Source: Stratiolaelaps scimitus
Taxonomy: Eukaryota > Arthropoda > Arachnida > Mesostigmata > Laelapidae
Length of the DNA stretch: 64,000 nt
NCBI GenBank assembly: GCA_019614645.1
Contig: JABWDB010000018.1
Coordinates: 4,146,501 to 4,210,500, forward strand
Direction: 5' to 3'
Numbering within the stretch: position 1 is the first letter of the stretch; every line of letters starts with the position of its first letter. The position numbers and the translations under genes were made by a program. The notes under the pieces are model-generated. The model had not been told where the DNA came from, did no database searches, and saw nothing but the letters and a program-made list of their open reading frames with translations. Shown here piece by piece: positions 1-13,600 of the stretch.

Positions 1-498
1 CAACCGCCTCTCGCCTGCTGCTTCCTACGAGAAATGAACGAAATAGCTTGTTCGCTCGCCTGCGATCCCACAGACCCAAACGAAGCTGCTACTCCGCGCT
101 GCTCGACTACATCAAACTCTGCGGACAACGCGGTACCGCCCCGTTCTCTATCGCACCCGAACTTCTTCTTTTTTCAACTAACCAAGACGAAAGGAGTTGC
201 AAGGGCAGCCAATTGGCTAATGTGAGGATCTCCGAAATACGTCGGGGCCAGAGAGCGCGCACGACTGATATCGGTGCCGGTGGCACGTTTGCCACATTGT
301 GCCATAGACAACGCGGAATCGTAGGAGACGCTGTAGATACGATCGCCAATTTATGATTGGATCCAGTCACATTAGATGTACATTGACGATGCGTAAATAC
401 AATTGAACACCACCAGGGTATAACAATGTATGACCAAGGCAAAGTATGAAGGTACAGATAAATAGGAACCGTCTGAATCGTTGTTCCATGGGCAAAAA
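1..498. other. Left edge, no recognised gene
   Basis: Open frames exist on both strands here, but none shows a domain. The longest, on the minus strand, runs straight through the repeat at about 500-640, which argues against it being coding. I see nothing else to annotate. Confidence 0.5.
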
Positions 499-637
499 AC
501 AGCCTATGGGGCGTCTGTACATAGGTACAGCCTAGTACAACATAGCTGAGGCCTGTCAGATAGGGGAACAGCTGAGGGTCAGCTCGAGAAACAATTTTAT
601 AGTACAGCATAGTACAGCCTATGGGGCGTCTGTACAT
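499..637 (+). repeat. 24 bp direct repeat, period 115
   Basis: The stretch at 499-522 (it includes CCTATGGGGCGTCTGTACAT) recurs exactly at 614-637. The 115 bp period contains the family A repeat at 545-594. This could be a local duplication or flanks duplicated around an insertion. Confidence 0.8.
545..594 (+). repeat. Repeat family A, copy 1 (partial)
   Basis: GCTGAGGCCTGTCAGATAGG followed by GGAACAGCTGAGGGTCAGCT is nearly identical to 63252-63300 and recognisably like the reverse complement of 34022-34060. The similarity may extend left to about 501, where a CCTATGGGGCGTCTGTAC stretch loosely matches the part before the core in the other copies. No coding content. Probably the 3' part of a short interspersed element. 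Confidence 0.65.
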
Positions 638-2917
638 TGTGAGGACGCTTTAAATGTACACGAACTCCAAGTATTCTTATTATTATAATTATTATCGTTA
701 TTATTACCATAGGTCATAAAAATGTGTGAGTATATTCTTCCACTCATTTATTAATACTATGATTTTTTTCACAGTGAGGTCGATGCCGAATACCGACTGC
801 GCAACCTTGAAACGATATTGCAAATGGCGATATGGAATTAAATTCGCCCAACACAAGCCTAACGAGTAACCACCTTCGACGAAACATCTTGCAAATTTCC
901 ATATTAGTTAGTCAGCAGTAGTATAAAACAAAATACGCCTATCTGTGTTGACGATGCCGGCAGTTCAAATTAAACATTTGCTTAGGAAAACGCTAGCTTG
1001 CTTGTCTTGAAGGTTAGCCGACACTGATTCTGAGTGTAGATCGTACATTTTTAACATGACTTGTGCTGTGAGTATAGAAGTAGGCTTAAAAGTCTGGCGG
1101 TGCTCGGATGATAGTAAACCTAGCCTTTATAACCTAGGTCAGCGAGGTGGGATAGGCATAGGTGACTGCGACAACAGTGACCTTTGAATAACTAGATTTC
1201 TGTGAGTCTTGAGTGGGCGAACTGGCGGAAATTTACAAACAGTAAATGTCAATTAGATACAAAAATATACTAGATGGCTAGAAGGGTTCCCTTTCTTAAT
1301 TCGCCCTAAGTAGTCAAGGTCGAAAGGTAGTATCAGCAACCCGTCGAACATCGTCATGTATAATAACGAACAAGGCATCCAACCCGATCCGTGCTCTAAG
1401 TGTGCAAAGCCAACCTCTAACGTATCGACTCCTCGCTAGACGGAGCTGCCTTCTCCAGGAACAATGGCCTGCACGAAATTCGAATTTAGCGGAAAATATC
1501 GTATTCAATATGTCCAAAACGCGTTCAGCCAGCCAGCCAGTCTAGTCGAGCCGTTGGAGGGACCATTCCCGAACCGCTGACAGGAATAGTGCTCCATTGC
1601 GTTGGTGCCTTCTCGTCTGCGAGGCTAGGAAACAGCCTTACGCCAAAGTACAGCATCAGGATATACTTGCCCATGGTGCTGTATCCACTACCTGGCTGCC
1701 GGTACGCCAGGTAACAGAAGGAGATGAACTTAGGCTATAGAAGGAACGCCAGGATCCGGCACCCCCGGGGGCTAACGCCAAGACGCGGGTACACCAACGC
1801 TCGTCTTTTCCGCTAGCGTACACTCCTCGGCTAACAGACTTCGTTTCATACCTCGCTTCCACCTGCACACGACGACCCCGAGAATCTGCTGTTTCTGTTG
1901 CTGGCGCCGCCCGTCGGTGCCACCCACGCCAAGGTGCTATACACTTTTCTCGCCAGCCTGCCAGCTTCTTAATAACCTGCCAATATTGGAAAAAAACGAG
2001 TTCTGGATGCCAAAGGTGGCTGGTTCAGGCCGACCCGCCGTCAGACTCGCTCGTAGAGCACGGCTCATTTCGCATCTAACAGGCTTGTACGAAGCGTAGG
2101 GTCCCGCACTTTACTCTCCAGACAATCTCGTTCCCCGGGTGTAACCTAACGAGCAAACGAGCATAGCTACCCACCATCGGAAGCAGAATCAAATTGTCTT
2201 TGCTGTTTGACGGGCCACTTTAACGGAAGGTTTGAACGCCGTCTGCGCCATTGGTGGACTACGCCACTCTACATTTGGGCCGAGGGGCTCTTGGTGGCTT
2301 CGAAACTTTTTTTTTGAGTTTATATGCTCTACATATGAGAATAGGACTGGGCGACAACGGTCGCAACGAGCGTCCCCAGCGTCAGCTCAAACACACCTCT
2401 CGAGACCGAACTACCGGTGGTGTCTCGAGCCGATGAAAAATCACAAACCATTCACCAAGACATTCTGCAGTCGGAGGCCGCCTCTTACCGGCACTGCGGT
2501 GGAGGGACGGGTGCACAATTGTAAATCGCGAAGGATCGTTCCAGGACCGCCGCATGCCTGGAAGGAATCAGTAGGCGCCGAATCGACGGCGCGGCTCAGC
2601 GAGCGATGCTGGACGAAGGGATTGGAAACAGACAGCCGCAAGCGCCCCTGGGCGGACGAGCAGCAGCCGCTCCACAAAAGTTCTCTCAAAAAAAAAGCGA
2701 GAGATCGGCGATGCTGTAAAGGTGAGCCATGAACAGTGGTCTGAGAAACTGGCCAGCGTGCGGTTGAGCCACGCGGCCAAAGCGAAACCCAAAAGGTTGA
2801 ACTATCTATTCCTAGATTCTGCTGACTTCCGCCCGCCTTCACCCAACCTCGATCGCGCTGACCACCCTAACCTCATGTCGTGACCGTGTCCAGACTTCGT
2901 CTTCACTCTCTCCCAGC

Positions 2918-2934
2918 CTCTCTCTCTCTCTCTC
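2918..2934. repeat. (CT)n microsatellite
   Basis: Uninterrupted CT dinucleotides, about eight units. Confidence 0.85.
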
Positions 2935-3452
2935 GCACTCTGCTACAGCGGCACCGGTGCGGTTGACGGCTGGTCGGTAATAGCCAAAAAGTGTAGATGG
3001 AACGTACTGAACAGGGGCCGTAGGATAAATTATTAGCCCAGTACCCTTGAGGCCTATCCTGGGATCCCTGCCTATCCCGACATGCTCGCCCCCTTACGGC
3101 TCCGTCATCTACACACCTAGCTGTCCCCCAGGCCTCAGGGCTCGGAGGCGAGTATAGGCACCAGACCCTACTAGGCCTGCTACTCCTGCTGTCCAGCATG
3201 CTCTAGCCGCTGACTAATCGGGCACGCGAGCCGTCTCGGACTCGTCCAACGGTCAACGCTGCTCCTCTCTCGCCCGCCTCCGATTTATGGCCAACAACCC
3301 AAGCCCCTACGTGGACAGTGTAGTGGCCCCGATGACCAACAAGGGCAGACAGACCTTGCTGCCGATTTTGGTACAGACAGACTGAGCAAATTCTCAGAAA
3401 ATTAATGAGTCAACCCTTCATTCTCTGCTAGAGTGAGAGTGAGTGATAGATA

Positions 3453-3477
3453 CAGAGAGAGAGATAGAGAGAGAGAC
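3453..3477. repeat. (GA)n microsatellite, interrupted
   Basis: GA dinucleotides with one GATA interruption. Confidence 0.8.
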
Positions 3478-3851
3478 GAACCTAAATAATAAAGGGTTGA
3501 AGGATTTTATCAAATTTGGAATGGCACTCGAATGGGGCACTCGCCTATGAATGAATCGAAGGCAGCGGCATATCGAAGGAAAACACAAGTGGATTCATCT
3601 AATTGGCAGGAGCCAATCGGTAGACATTTGTATAGATACCGGTACTCTACAAGGCTAACAACAGCAATATAGAAAATAATGAAAGAGAATGGCGATGACT
3701 CAGGGATCAATTATTTGTTCGATGGCACTGATAGACCAGTTGTTGAGGAACGCAGGGGTACAAGGTCCGAATATAGACCGTAGAGTGATTGGCATGAAAA
3801 ACCCTGATGTTTTTGGCCGATTCTAATTTTTGGCCGATTTGGACATTCTCC

Positions 3852-3901
3852 GATGTCCGGAGGGGCTTTATCAATTGTTTTAACCTGGAAATGCATAAAC
3901 C

Positions 3902-3938
<37 letters not shown>

Positions 3939-4274
3939 CGTTAATGTAAAGGATAAGAAATTTGCCAAAGTACCGGAAAATGCATAATACATTGTAGTTT
4001 CTACAACAATTTAAATAAAAAATAGGCAATATGTATACGAAGATATCGATCTTGCATTTGCACTCTATTTGATTTAGTTAGGGGATCCAATACTTCTATA
4101 TATATATATATATATAGAAGTATTGGATCCCCTAACTAAATCAAATAGAGTGCAAATGCAAGATCGATATCTTCGTATACATATTGCCTATTTTTTATTT
4201 AAATTGTTGTAGAAACTACAATGTATTATGCATTTTCCTGTACTTTGGCAAATTTCTTATCCTTTACATTAACG

Positions 4275-4341
<67 letters not shown>

Positions 4342-4391
4342 GGTTTATGCATTTCCAGGTTAAAACAATTGATAAAGCCCCTCCGGACATC
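3852..4391. repeat. 540 bp near-perfect palindrome (foldback element or inverted duplication)
   Basis: The left arm starts GATGTCCGGAGGGGCTTTAT and the right arm ends with its exact complement. The arms match over roughly 225 bp plus an internal (TA)n tract. I see one substitution (left TACCGG, right TACAGG) and a length difference in the internal tract (about 3904-3937 left, 4276-4340 right). The centre is (TA)10 at about 4097-4116 between CTTC and GAAG. No transposase frame lies inside, and I see no target duplication outside (left flank CATTCTCC, right flank ACGCAGGC). It could be a foldback or MITE-like element, a cellular inverted duplication extruded at a TA tract, or a sequencing or assembly foldback. 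The sequence is certain; the origin is not. Confidence 0.85.
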
Positions 4392-7300
4392 ACGCAGGCA
4401 TGGAATCTACATTTATCGTTATACAACCTATAAATTATAAATGATTATAAAGGTAGACTTCGGGTCTTACAGCATAATAGTGAAGACCGTAGACTTGTTC
4501 GCAGTTTTATCTGCTTGCAATCTGTAAGTAGATGCCCTGCTCACTATAATTTCTTGAAAATGTTGGGCGCGATACTTAGCTTTCTGATTCGCCAAACTGC
4601 ATTTTCTTAGACTGGTATAAGCAGTGTTTACAGGTCTACTTTGTTCTGCTATTCTGGATGTTCTGCCGGCTTGACAAGCACACGTATTTATTATTTCATC
4701 CGTGGGCGGATCCGAAACTCTCAAAAGCCAACCCCATCGTCACGGCCATTACCACAGATCACCGTAAACCCCACAAACTCAGGCAAAGGCAACAAAGCCA
4801 GCCAGCCGCGTACAGACGGCTATTTTCACAAGAGGTGGAAAGCGGTCCTTCGAAGGTCTGCCAACCCGAGCGATGGGGAAATTTGCAAATATACAATACA
4901 TCGCAAAATAAGCTCCCTCCTCGTGGGGGCGTCCTGCCTGCTGCCCTAAGTATAGAAGAGCCGAGCCGCAGAGAATGACGCCTGCAAGGGCAAGCAGCAG
5001 TCAACGCCAGAGCTGGGGTTGGAATCCGCCGCTGCTGGGAGTGAATCCGCCGGATGTCGAAGCGAGGCACGCTGCGTCGTCAATGGTATTTAATTGCATT
5101 TTGGAACTACTTCATCCTCTATTCGCTGGTCACAGGGGCTGGGTCGTTCTCTTGTTCAGTTGCACAAAGTCGGGGGTCGATGACAACACATCGCGTATAC
5201 GTTCCCCTTGAAACAACAGGCTTGTGTTCCCTGACCTGTTCCGCGCGTCCGTGACTGCTGTCCCTACCTGCCTAGATATTGCCTTCGCAACCTCTACCGG
5301 CTTAGGGCTCGGAGTACGAAAGAGGCTCGCCTTTTATCGCCATCATGGTGACGCTTACGTTCCTCGGCAATGGTGAGAAATTATTCATTAGTGCTAATCA
5401 ACCGCTCGCAGAAATTATGCCTTTTTCAGTCAGACATTGATGGTTTTCGCCCTAACTCGTTGTCCCGGCTTTTCTGGTGAGTCGTAGCTGACAATGAGCA
5501 TCGGTTCGCAACGCATCTAAGTAGAATCGTCAGGCAGATCTTATTTATTTATCAATCATTCGTAATTAGCTGTATGTCATGACTAGACGTCTGAGATTGA
5601 CTATTTTCGTATTGTGGCTTGTGGCAATTTTTCTCCTAATTAATGACTATGAATTTTAGCTATACTGCGTTTTGTGAGAAGTATAGCACTGATTGATTAT
5701 ATGCCCTAATATTTTCCAAGTATTGAGTAGAATAATGGTATATTGTTATTTTCTACATATAGCGTATTGAGTAATCCTTTCTTTACTACATCGTGCTGCA
5801 TCGTCGACTAACCTTCGAAGTTCTTTGTACGTATACAGCATCGACGAATGAACAGATGCTTACACAAATCCGCAGGAAGCTATTGCATTTGTCACTGTGC
5901 TAAGCTAAATGCAATCCGCGTTGTTGTTTACGTGTTGTCCAAGCAGTCGGATACTGTTTTGCCGGCGCCGGCTCCCCCAGTCGAGAATACCAAATCATCA
6001 GCACGAAGAGGTTGTGATCGATTGTGATGACGCACACGACATCAGCATCCGAATCCTGCAGGCAATTGTCTCCGTGAGCGGTAGCCAACCGGGTTGTCTG
6101 AGTTTATTCGTTGCTCTCGATTCGCCCTTTTTCTGCTGTTTCGCGTCAGAGAAATAGGGACTCACACTGAAATGCGAGGGTATCTTGGAATACATGCCAA
6201 AGCAGTATGGAGACGTCCGATCTTCCTTCATGGCATCGTTGGGAATGTATCGAATCCGACAGAAAGCAAGCTGGCATTGCAAAACGGGGATCGCGAGACA
6301 GAGGGATATACATAGGTAGATGAAGGGAGCAAGCATTTCACAACGACCTTTTGGACGTTTTCGTGACAGTGGCTCAGTTCCACAGTCACTCACAGAGGTG
6401 TTCGTCGGGCAGCGAAGCACATTAGAAAGATGGCAAAGAGCCCGGCTCGTTTTAACCATTATGTTGGGTCTGGCTCTCGGGCGGGTCGGCTCGGCTCGGC
6501 CGGCCGGTCGGTCCTCCAGAGAAGCCCCAGGCAGCAATCGTCTCGTGAGCATTTCAGCAACCTTCAGGCGGCTTCAGTTTGAGGCGGGAAGTGATGTGTT
6601 GGGGGAAGAAGAGAGGCGAGCGTACCTTTTCCATGGAAGGAAAAAAAGTGGATACCGTTCTTCATTCTGTTCTTTGCGATGGTGTGGCTGAAAACGCGTA
6701 CGACCCGGCCAGCCAGCAGCGGCCAGGTTGACGGACTGGGTCAGGGGAACCGGTCCCAGGAGCCGAGCCCAGGAAAAAGGTGTAAAACTTTTATAAGATT
6801 GAGACCGCCACTTCGAACTCGCTGCCGTCGCCGCTGCTGCTGTCTCGAGGAAACGACCACGGTTTGCGGTGGCTCTAGCGGTGCTATAGTGGAGCGATTG
6901 CAGGCAAGCGCGTACTTTACAATCGGCGAATGGTGTCGGTATCGCAGGGTAGAATTGCGGGTCACACGAAAGAAAGCATCTGGGAATTCGGGGCGTATGG
7001 GAGCCCGGGCGGGGTTATCCTCCTCATCATCGGCAGCGTCGAGCAGCAGCGTCGACGTGCATACACTCACTTCGTAACGTGTGGCAGCGAGACGCGTATC
7101 CTCGTATCACTAATGCAGCTGCGACACCGCAAAACCTCGGCCGCGTCCCAGCATCCGAACTCCGTGTGCATTCGTTTGTCCTGCCGAGTCTGTAAGGGGT
7201 TACTGGGTAGTGCTGTCTGTGATGGCCTCGGTCCTCTTTCTTACCAGCTCCATCCCGGCGGCACCCTATCTTTTTCTCTTGCAGAAAACCCGAAAGAAGA

Positions 7301-7547
7301 ACTAAGTCCTTCCAATATTCATGAGCGACCCTTCAGCCGCGGAGGAGTTCCACAACGCAGCGATGCTCAGCACTTCAATTTAGCGTTGCGGATCACTACA
7401 ATCGTTTTGTAAGGCGCACCAGCCGACAGGGGCGCAAGAACACACCTTCGTGATGACTCCCTTACGTTCGCAAAGGCCAAATAGGCTGCTGCAGCGTCGA
7501 CTAGGGCAAAGCACTTGGCCTGGCTCCATTCCCATAGGCCCTGTCGT
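4392..7547. other. Non-coding stretch, partly GC-rich
   Basis: The part at 4600-5340 and 5900-7400 is GC-richer and holds overlapping frames of up to about 180 codons on both strands, without domains. A run of CGGCTCGGCT-type repeats lies near 6485-6515. It could include undetected exons or a promoter region, but I cannot support a call. Confidence 0.4.
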
Positions 7548-7618
7548 GTGTCGAACCCAATGGCGTTGTGCATTCGTGTATGCCTTACAATCGGAAGACG
7601 CACGTGGGTGCATAATGT
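7548..7618 (+). repeat. tRNA-related repeat family B, copy 1 (5' part)
   Basis: GTCGAACCC, then GTGCATTCGTGTATGCCTTA, then CAATCGGAAGACGCACGTGG and GTGCATAATG align colinearly with the other family B copies (17392, 29664, and the reverse strand at 40235 and 48998). The B-box-like part and the body are lost or unrecognisable. An old, truncated copy. Confidence 0.55.
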
Positions 7619-10600
7619 TGTAGTAGTATACTGTGAAAGCGGCTGATAACTTACCACGAATGGTGGAAAAGTGCTACCATGTTTACCCGGTTAGAGGTGA
7701 GGATCCGCCATCACTCAGAGGCAAACCCCCGCGGTGCAGCTGATCATTGTTTCATACTTTACTTGCTAGAATTCTTTCGATGATCAAATATCGAGTGGAA
7801 CATAGTTTGGCGAAGGTTTTGCCTACACTCCAGACAGTTACCTGCCTATTCTTGTACTCAATTTGGGGTGCAACTACGTATTTTACATAGAAGTTAAGTC
7901 AATGAATAAATGTCGATTCTCGGCGCACGAGCCCATCGTATTTGCTTACATACCCATCACCTTCTTCGTTCGTATGTAGATGCCTCAGCGGCTTCCTCTC
8001 CTACTGCGCTCTCTACGCTTTCCCCTATGGCCGCCCTTCGACGGATCAGCTACTCCTGTCGATCTGAATAGTATCTGCATATCGTAGTAATATCTACTTT
8101 ACCGCCGGACTCAATCTATCAAGTCATCGTTTTCTCCGACCAAAATCGTGAGCGAGTCCGAAGCGATGACGAGATGACTTCGTTGAGGAATTCGTTGTCG
8201 ACAAGCGGCAGCAACTACTGAACCACTGAGCGCCATAGCGCGTTTGCCTTGCAAGGAGAAAGGTAATAGATTTCCGCTGCTTTCTTGCTGTAGCCGATCG
8301 GCTACGGGGTTGGGCGGCCATGGCGAACACCCACATCAGAGATGGCTACAGTGCTCAGCACAAAAATTCGTTGGGTTCGTTCAGGTGGAGCAGACTGCCG
8401 CGCGCCTAACGTTCGCTCCCCCGACGCCTGGAACCCCGCTGAATTAGGCGGGTCCTCGATTGGACGGCGCCACTGGAGGACTCGTTCGCCTTGTGTGCAC
8501 CCAAACCCTTCATGAAGTTGTTGCTGATACTTACCTGCATCCGACCATTACGGTGTAGATCCGTCGACTTTTGGGGCAGAGAGGAGAAATGCAAAAACTA
8601 TATTTTTCAGATGAAATGATTCTTATTACCATAATTGTTATTAGATGTAATGAATTATTGAAATGCGAACACGTACACCGGCCTCGAGTTTGGCTTTCGA
8701 AGATTTTCAAAGCAAGTAGAAAATCTTTCTTCATTTGGACCCATACATAAATCGGTGTACCGTTGTGGCCCATGCAAATCAATCGGCATAAAGAAAAATA
8801 CCGTCTTCCCTCATTAGGCAATTGTATGAGTGAGGAGCAATTTTTTGGCAGACAAGGGCAATGTCTTGCAGGAACCAGAACCTAGCATAAGGTATGCCGT
8901 GAAATTCTACGAAGTCGTCTCATACCAGATACCTAAAATGACACCCCAATAGGTCAGAATAAGGAATTTCGAAATTTGACCATTGCAAATAATTATATGG
9001 GCTCTATGTTGACTTGTTGTTTTTAATTGGCTCGCTTGGAGGTGAACTATTTATTCGACGTTGAGAATCAAATAGATAGTTCAAAAATGGTGCAAAAGCT
9101 TTTCGATCAGTAGAGCAAAGCTCTTCATCTCTTTCTCTCTCTCTATGTGTTTGGACAAGTGGCTCATTCTATAACAACATCACAATATGTGTTCCGCCGA
9201 CATTCTCTAATACGACAATATGAGCCCTGACCCTGGACATGTTTTGACTTGGGCCGTGATTCGAAACTACTTTCACGCTACTTCAAACCACATATATGTA
9301 TCCTACACTATTTTCGAGCAGGTGTTACAGGATCAATGGGCAAAGCCAGCATTTTTCATACTTCTACAAAAAACTGCAACCGAATCTGCGGAACACATCT
9401 TGTGATGTTGTCATAGGATGAGCCACTTCGTCCTAAACACAGAAAGAGAGAGCGTTGCTCTACTGATCTCAAAGCGTTCTTCACCATCTTTCTTTTCTGC
9501 ACGCCCACATATTTATATATAAATATATATATATATATATGAGCTGCGTATATGTACAATTATATATATGTGTACGTATTATATATTTGGCGACTTAAGG
9601 AGTCCAAGCTGCATCTCGTCGTATTTTTACTGCTGTTGTATCCTTGAATCACTCCTTTGGCATATGTTTACATCATTATCATGCAGTACAGTGTGAGCGG
9701 TACAATCGAAGTGGGTAGTATTTCATAGTACAAGAGCCCATAAAGAATCTGGCCATCTCGAGTGATCCCCTAAGCGACATGAGTAGCACGGAGGCTATCC
9801 CAAAGATATGATCACAAGGTCGATTCCCGAACATATAATCATAACTCATACGACCTTAATAGCCTCGTGCACCTTGTCGTCGACTACCGCCTCCCTCGAA
9901 TTCTACGCATACTGCCTATGCTTATGGACGGATCGGTAATGCAATATATCGGGATCTTAACGTTGGCTATGCGAGCAGTAGCGCCTTTGCGGAGTCCGCC
10001 TGCGGGAAAAGGTGATGGTGGTCTCCTTGCCCTATGCCTAGCCCGGCGTCGGCAACAACATCAGCGGCTCGTTCGGGAAGAAGCCGGGCCATCGATCGCA
10101 TCTCGTAAGCTGTTGAGTGACGAGGCCGTACTATCTGAAGAGGATGGTGTCGGAGGCTAGATGGCCTTATCCTTGCACCTGCCTTCAACGAAGTCGATAG
10201 GTGACGGGTGGAAGTGCCCAAAGAGGAGATACATATAAGAGGCTGACGGGCGTACAATAGCATGATGTGACGCGGTATCGAGAGACAGATAGTCTCGTCA
10301 TCGGTCCGCGCTGGCCACTGTTGCTCGATAGGCCCACTTGAGGCAGGCCGCAGTGGTGGCTGTCCGCATCGGGTTGGCATTTCATAGGCAATTTATAAAC
10401 GATGCAAGGTAAGGAGCGTTTCACTGAGTGGTCCCATCGCCACATCTGTAACACTGTTCTAGTGTCGGACGAGACATGGGTGCTGAAATGGAAACGGCTG
10501 GCAATGAGACCGCCCAGAGGAAGGACTACGGACTACATCAGCCGTCAACAGACGGTGGCAAGAGAATGTGCTTTACCAAATGACGTTACCCCTTATGGCC

Positions 10601-13600
10601 AATCAAAGCAAACGTACCTATCAGAAGGAATGACTACGCCCGGAGGGCTGTGACGCCTAGCTGGGACTATTGCTGACCGTTTCGCTTCCCGGATGAAATG
10701 TCAACAGTGACAAAGAAAGGGATATCTGCACAGCGAGAGAGAGAGAAAGAACTCCACCACTGGTCGCTTAGCCTTTGAGGGTCCAACCCCGTCAATCATC
10801 ATGTGGACTCCAGCAGCTTCTGTTTCGCCGGCGGTTCTCCTATTGCTGTCGTGTCGGCTTCACAAAACCATCGACAGCCGTAGCGGTTTACGAGACAAAA
10901 GACCTCCTTAGCCCATTGCGAAGGGGGAAATTTGGCGTCCTTAGCGACGATAGCCCATACGAGGGCGCGAAGAAGTGTCTGGGAGACCGCGCGAGAGAGA
11001 GAGAGTAAGGGAGGGAGTCGACCGTGTGGCTCCTGTTCGACCTGCGGCGACTTGGTGTCTCACGTTCGGTAGCACCTGCCGGACAAAGGACAGCCTCGCA
11101 ATGTAACAGGGTTCGGGATATGTCTACCGAGAGACTCATCAGCTGAGGTGGCGGGCTATAAGCAGGACGGCTGAGGGGCCAGAGAAATCTGAAGGGCCAA
11201 AGGTACGCCCACCATTAGCAGGCTGAAACGGCCGAAGGCAGGGCCGGGCCAGGCCACTTGATCGACCCCTATTTTCTATCTGGCGTCGGTCGACCTACTT
11301 GTCGCCGTCAATGGAAACACGTCCGTATCCAATGTTCGCAATGCTACTGCCGCTATCAGTGCTGAGTGATACCGTGGCCGTATGACTGCCATAGATGGAG
11401 CCAAGCTCTACAAGCAAAATATCCGACCAGGATATATATGTGCTAACTAGTGTTTGTAGTAGCCTATGGTATCGTGTATATGGTCGGCGTGTCCTAGCAT
11501 AGTACGCGAGGAAGAGAAGAGGAATATCGTCTTCAAGAGGAAACAGCCTAGGCTAGATGGCGAAATTGCCAGAAATTTATGGCATAGGGGTGATGGCTCG
11601 CTCGGATTCGGCACACCTTTCACTATCTGCATTCGGAATGGGTGCACAAGGGAATCAGTGATACAGAAAGCAGGCGTAAAGAAGGCGAACATTATAGCTC
11701 AATTACGAAACCGAGAAACTGTTCATTGTTAGCGACAGTCAGCAGCACCTTCCTCAGTCTGTCATTTAGACGCGCAGGTTTCAGTAAAAATGTAGAGTGC
11801 TTCGTATGCTCGAATTAGAAGCACCGTCAGTAACCTCTATCCTCGCTAACTAACCAATAAATGGATATTCGGACAATATTCTATATGAAGACCTGCAGTA
11901 TCCGGCAAGGAGAATACTGCCAACTTCGTGTGTTGGGGCACCTTTCTCTGGTTGTGGGGACTATTGGCTCTGGTTAGTTTTGTTCTTTGGACATTAATTT
12001 TAGCATAATTATGTATAGTACAATTTTGTGCGCTATTTTATTATCGTTTGGTGGGTGCAGAAAATGAGAGCCATATTGTGTGCAGTTTTATAGACTCGAT
12101 TTAGGGCTTAACGTATATATCGTGCTACTGGGTTCCTCAAAGTGCTGCATTCAAATGATTTACGATCTATACGCTTCACGATTACCGCGTACAGAAACGA
12201 TCCGAATAATGTGATCTTGGCGTTGCCAGTATACAGTTTTAACTCAAAATAGTCATACTTCAAAACTCAATCATTATTATTCCCCGGGGATTTACGGGCT
12301 GTAGCTAAAATGACAGGATGATATCGAGCATTGTCTACCTCAATCGGCTTTCGGTGATAGCTATTACCCATTACTCGAGATACGCGTTTTGTGCAGACGA
12401 TTCGCTCACAGCTCCGTCGAACTAGCGATACCACGAATCTATTATGTCATCGCTCTTGGAAATGTAATCGAGCTAGCCATGAAGGTTGCCACGTCTGGTC
12501 ACGAAGGTCAATTGAAGGTGGGACGCCCTCTGGCCAAGCTTTCGGACTGCTCGAAACGAAGCATTATTTACGCGTCTCATAGTCAACATACATAAGTGGA
12601 TAACCTTGCCATGCAAGGCCTTTAACATATTCATGTGGACTTCTTTCTGCTTGGGCATAAAACGTATCTACTTCAAGGAAACGGCGTAGTTCCCTATTAG
12701 GATTTATTAAAACGGCTCTTCTGATAAAGACGAAACCAGAGAATGATGAAGAGGCTTCATTCCTCGAACTTCATATACTTATAGAATTTTAGGCTCTGAA
12801 TCGTTCCAATTTTTGCTGCATGTCTCATTGGTGCCAATAGTCGAAAGTGGCCTGATAGTGGTCATGCTTGCATCACGCTTCTTGTCCTTCATAATACTTG
12901 GCTTGTTATACCCGTATTTCGAGCCTGTTTGACATGGTCCGAGTAACAAAAATTCTGTGACATGCATCGAGCTCAATCCTGCATGCTTATATTCCTCTTG
13001 GGGATGAATTTTTCATGACACGCGAAAATCCGATGCAAGGATGATTACCTGTGACGACGTGTTAACATCAACCACTAACTCATGTTCCCCGTGTTATGGA
13101 CGAAGGTCCGTACCTCAACACCGGACAGAAAATGATATGGGCTAGAGGCCAGGGCAAATTGTGTGAACAATTTTACCTTGATTCGCTTAAGTCAGTTAAT
13201 TTGCCCAATTGAATTAGAGGAGAGTTTACCGGGTGACACATTGGTGGTTCGTGTTTAATGACTCCACGGCGCAGGAGAATTCTGTCGAAACATAGCCGAC
13301 GACAACTTCGCCAAAGTAGATTTCACGTTGAAAAAAACTTCTTCTACCAAGGCGGGCTTATTTTGACGCAAAGCTAGTTCCTCTTTCTGCAGTTATCTCA
13401 ATATCTAGGAAAATGATTCAAGACACGGCATACGAACAACCCTACAAGGTGACTTGCCCCATTCCTGGGAGTACAACACAGGCTATTCAGTAATACTCCT
13501 TGCCGCTCATTTATCGGTGTAGTTGCTACTCCTGAACGTGCTCCTTAAGCTCGCTGATTCTGGGACCTCTTGTCTGACTTTTTGCCAATGGAGGGACAGT

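Larger units (their letters stand above)
638..3851. other. Non-coding stretch with simple repeats
   Basis: An AT-rich part (about 650-1300) is followed by a GC-richer part (about 1500-3300). At 2232-2842 overlapping open frames of 130-170 codons lie on both strands, as chance frames do in GC-rich DNA. None shows a domain or convincing splice sites. A (CT)n tract lies at about 2918-2934 and a GA-rich tract at about 3453-3477. Confidence 0.5.

Noticed and set aside
107..637. 176-codon minus-strand open frame
   Set aside because: It runs through the direct repeat and family A copy, has no domain, and overlaps frames on the plus strand.
2232..2842. Frames of 133-166 codons on both strands
   Set aside because: Both are compositionally biased by GC-rich DNA. 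No domain, splice support or reason to prefer either strand.
4226..4426. Frame with a long Ile-Tyr repeat
   Set aside because: It is only the translation of the (TA)n tract within the palindrome. The same applies to similar Ile-Tyr frames at 24733, 32437, 35547 and 44083.
9967..10653. Frames with faint resemblance to transposase (DETW) or RT (VVDYR)
   Set aside because: Single short words without the neighbouring motifs of either family. Treated as chance.
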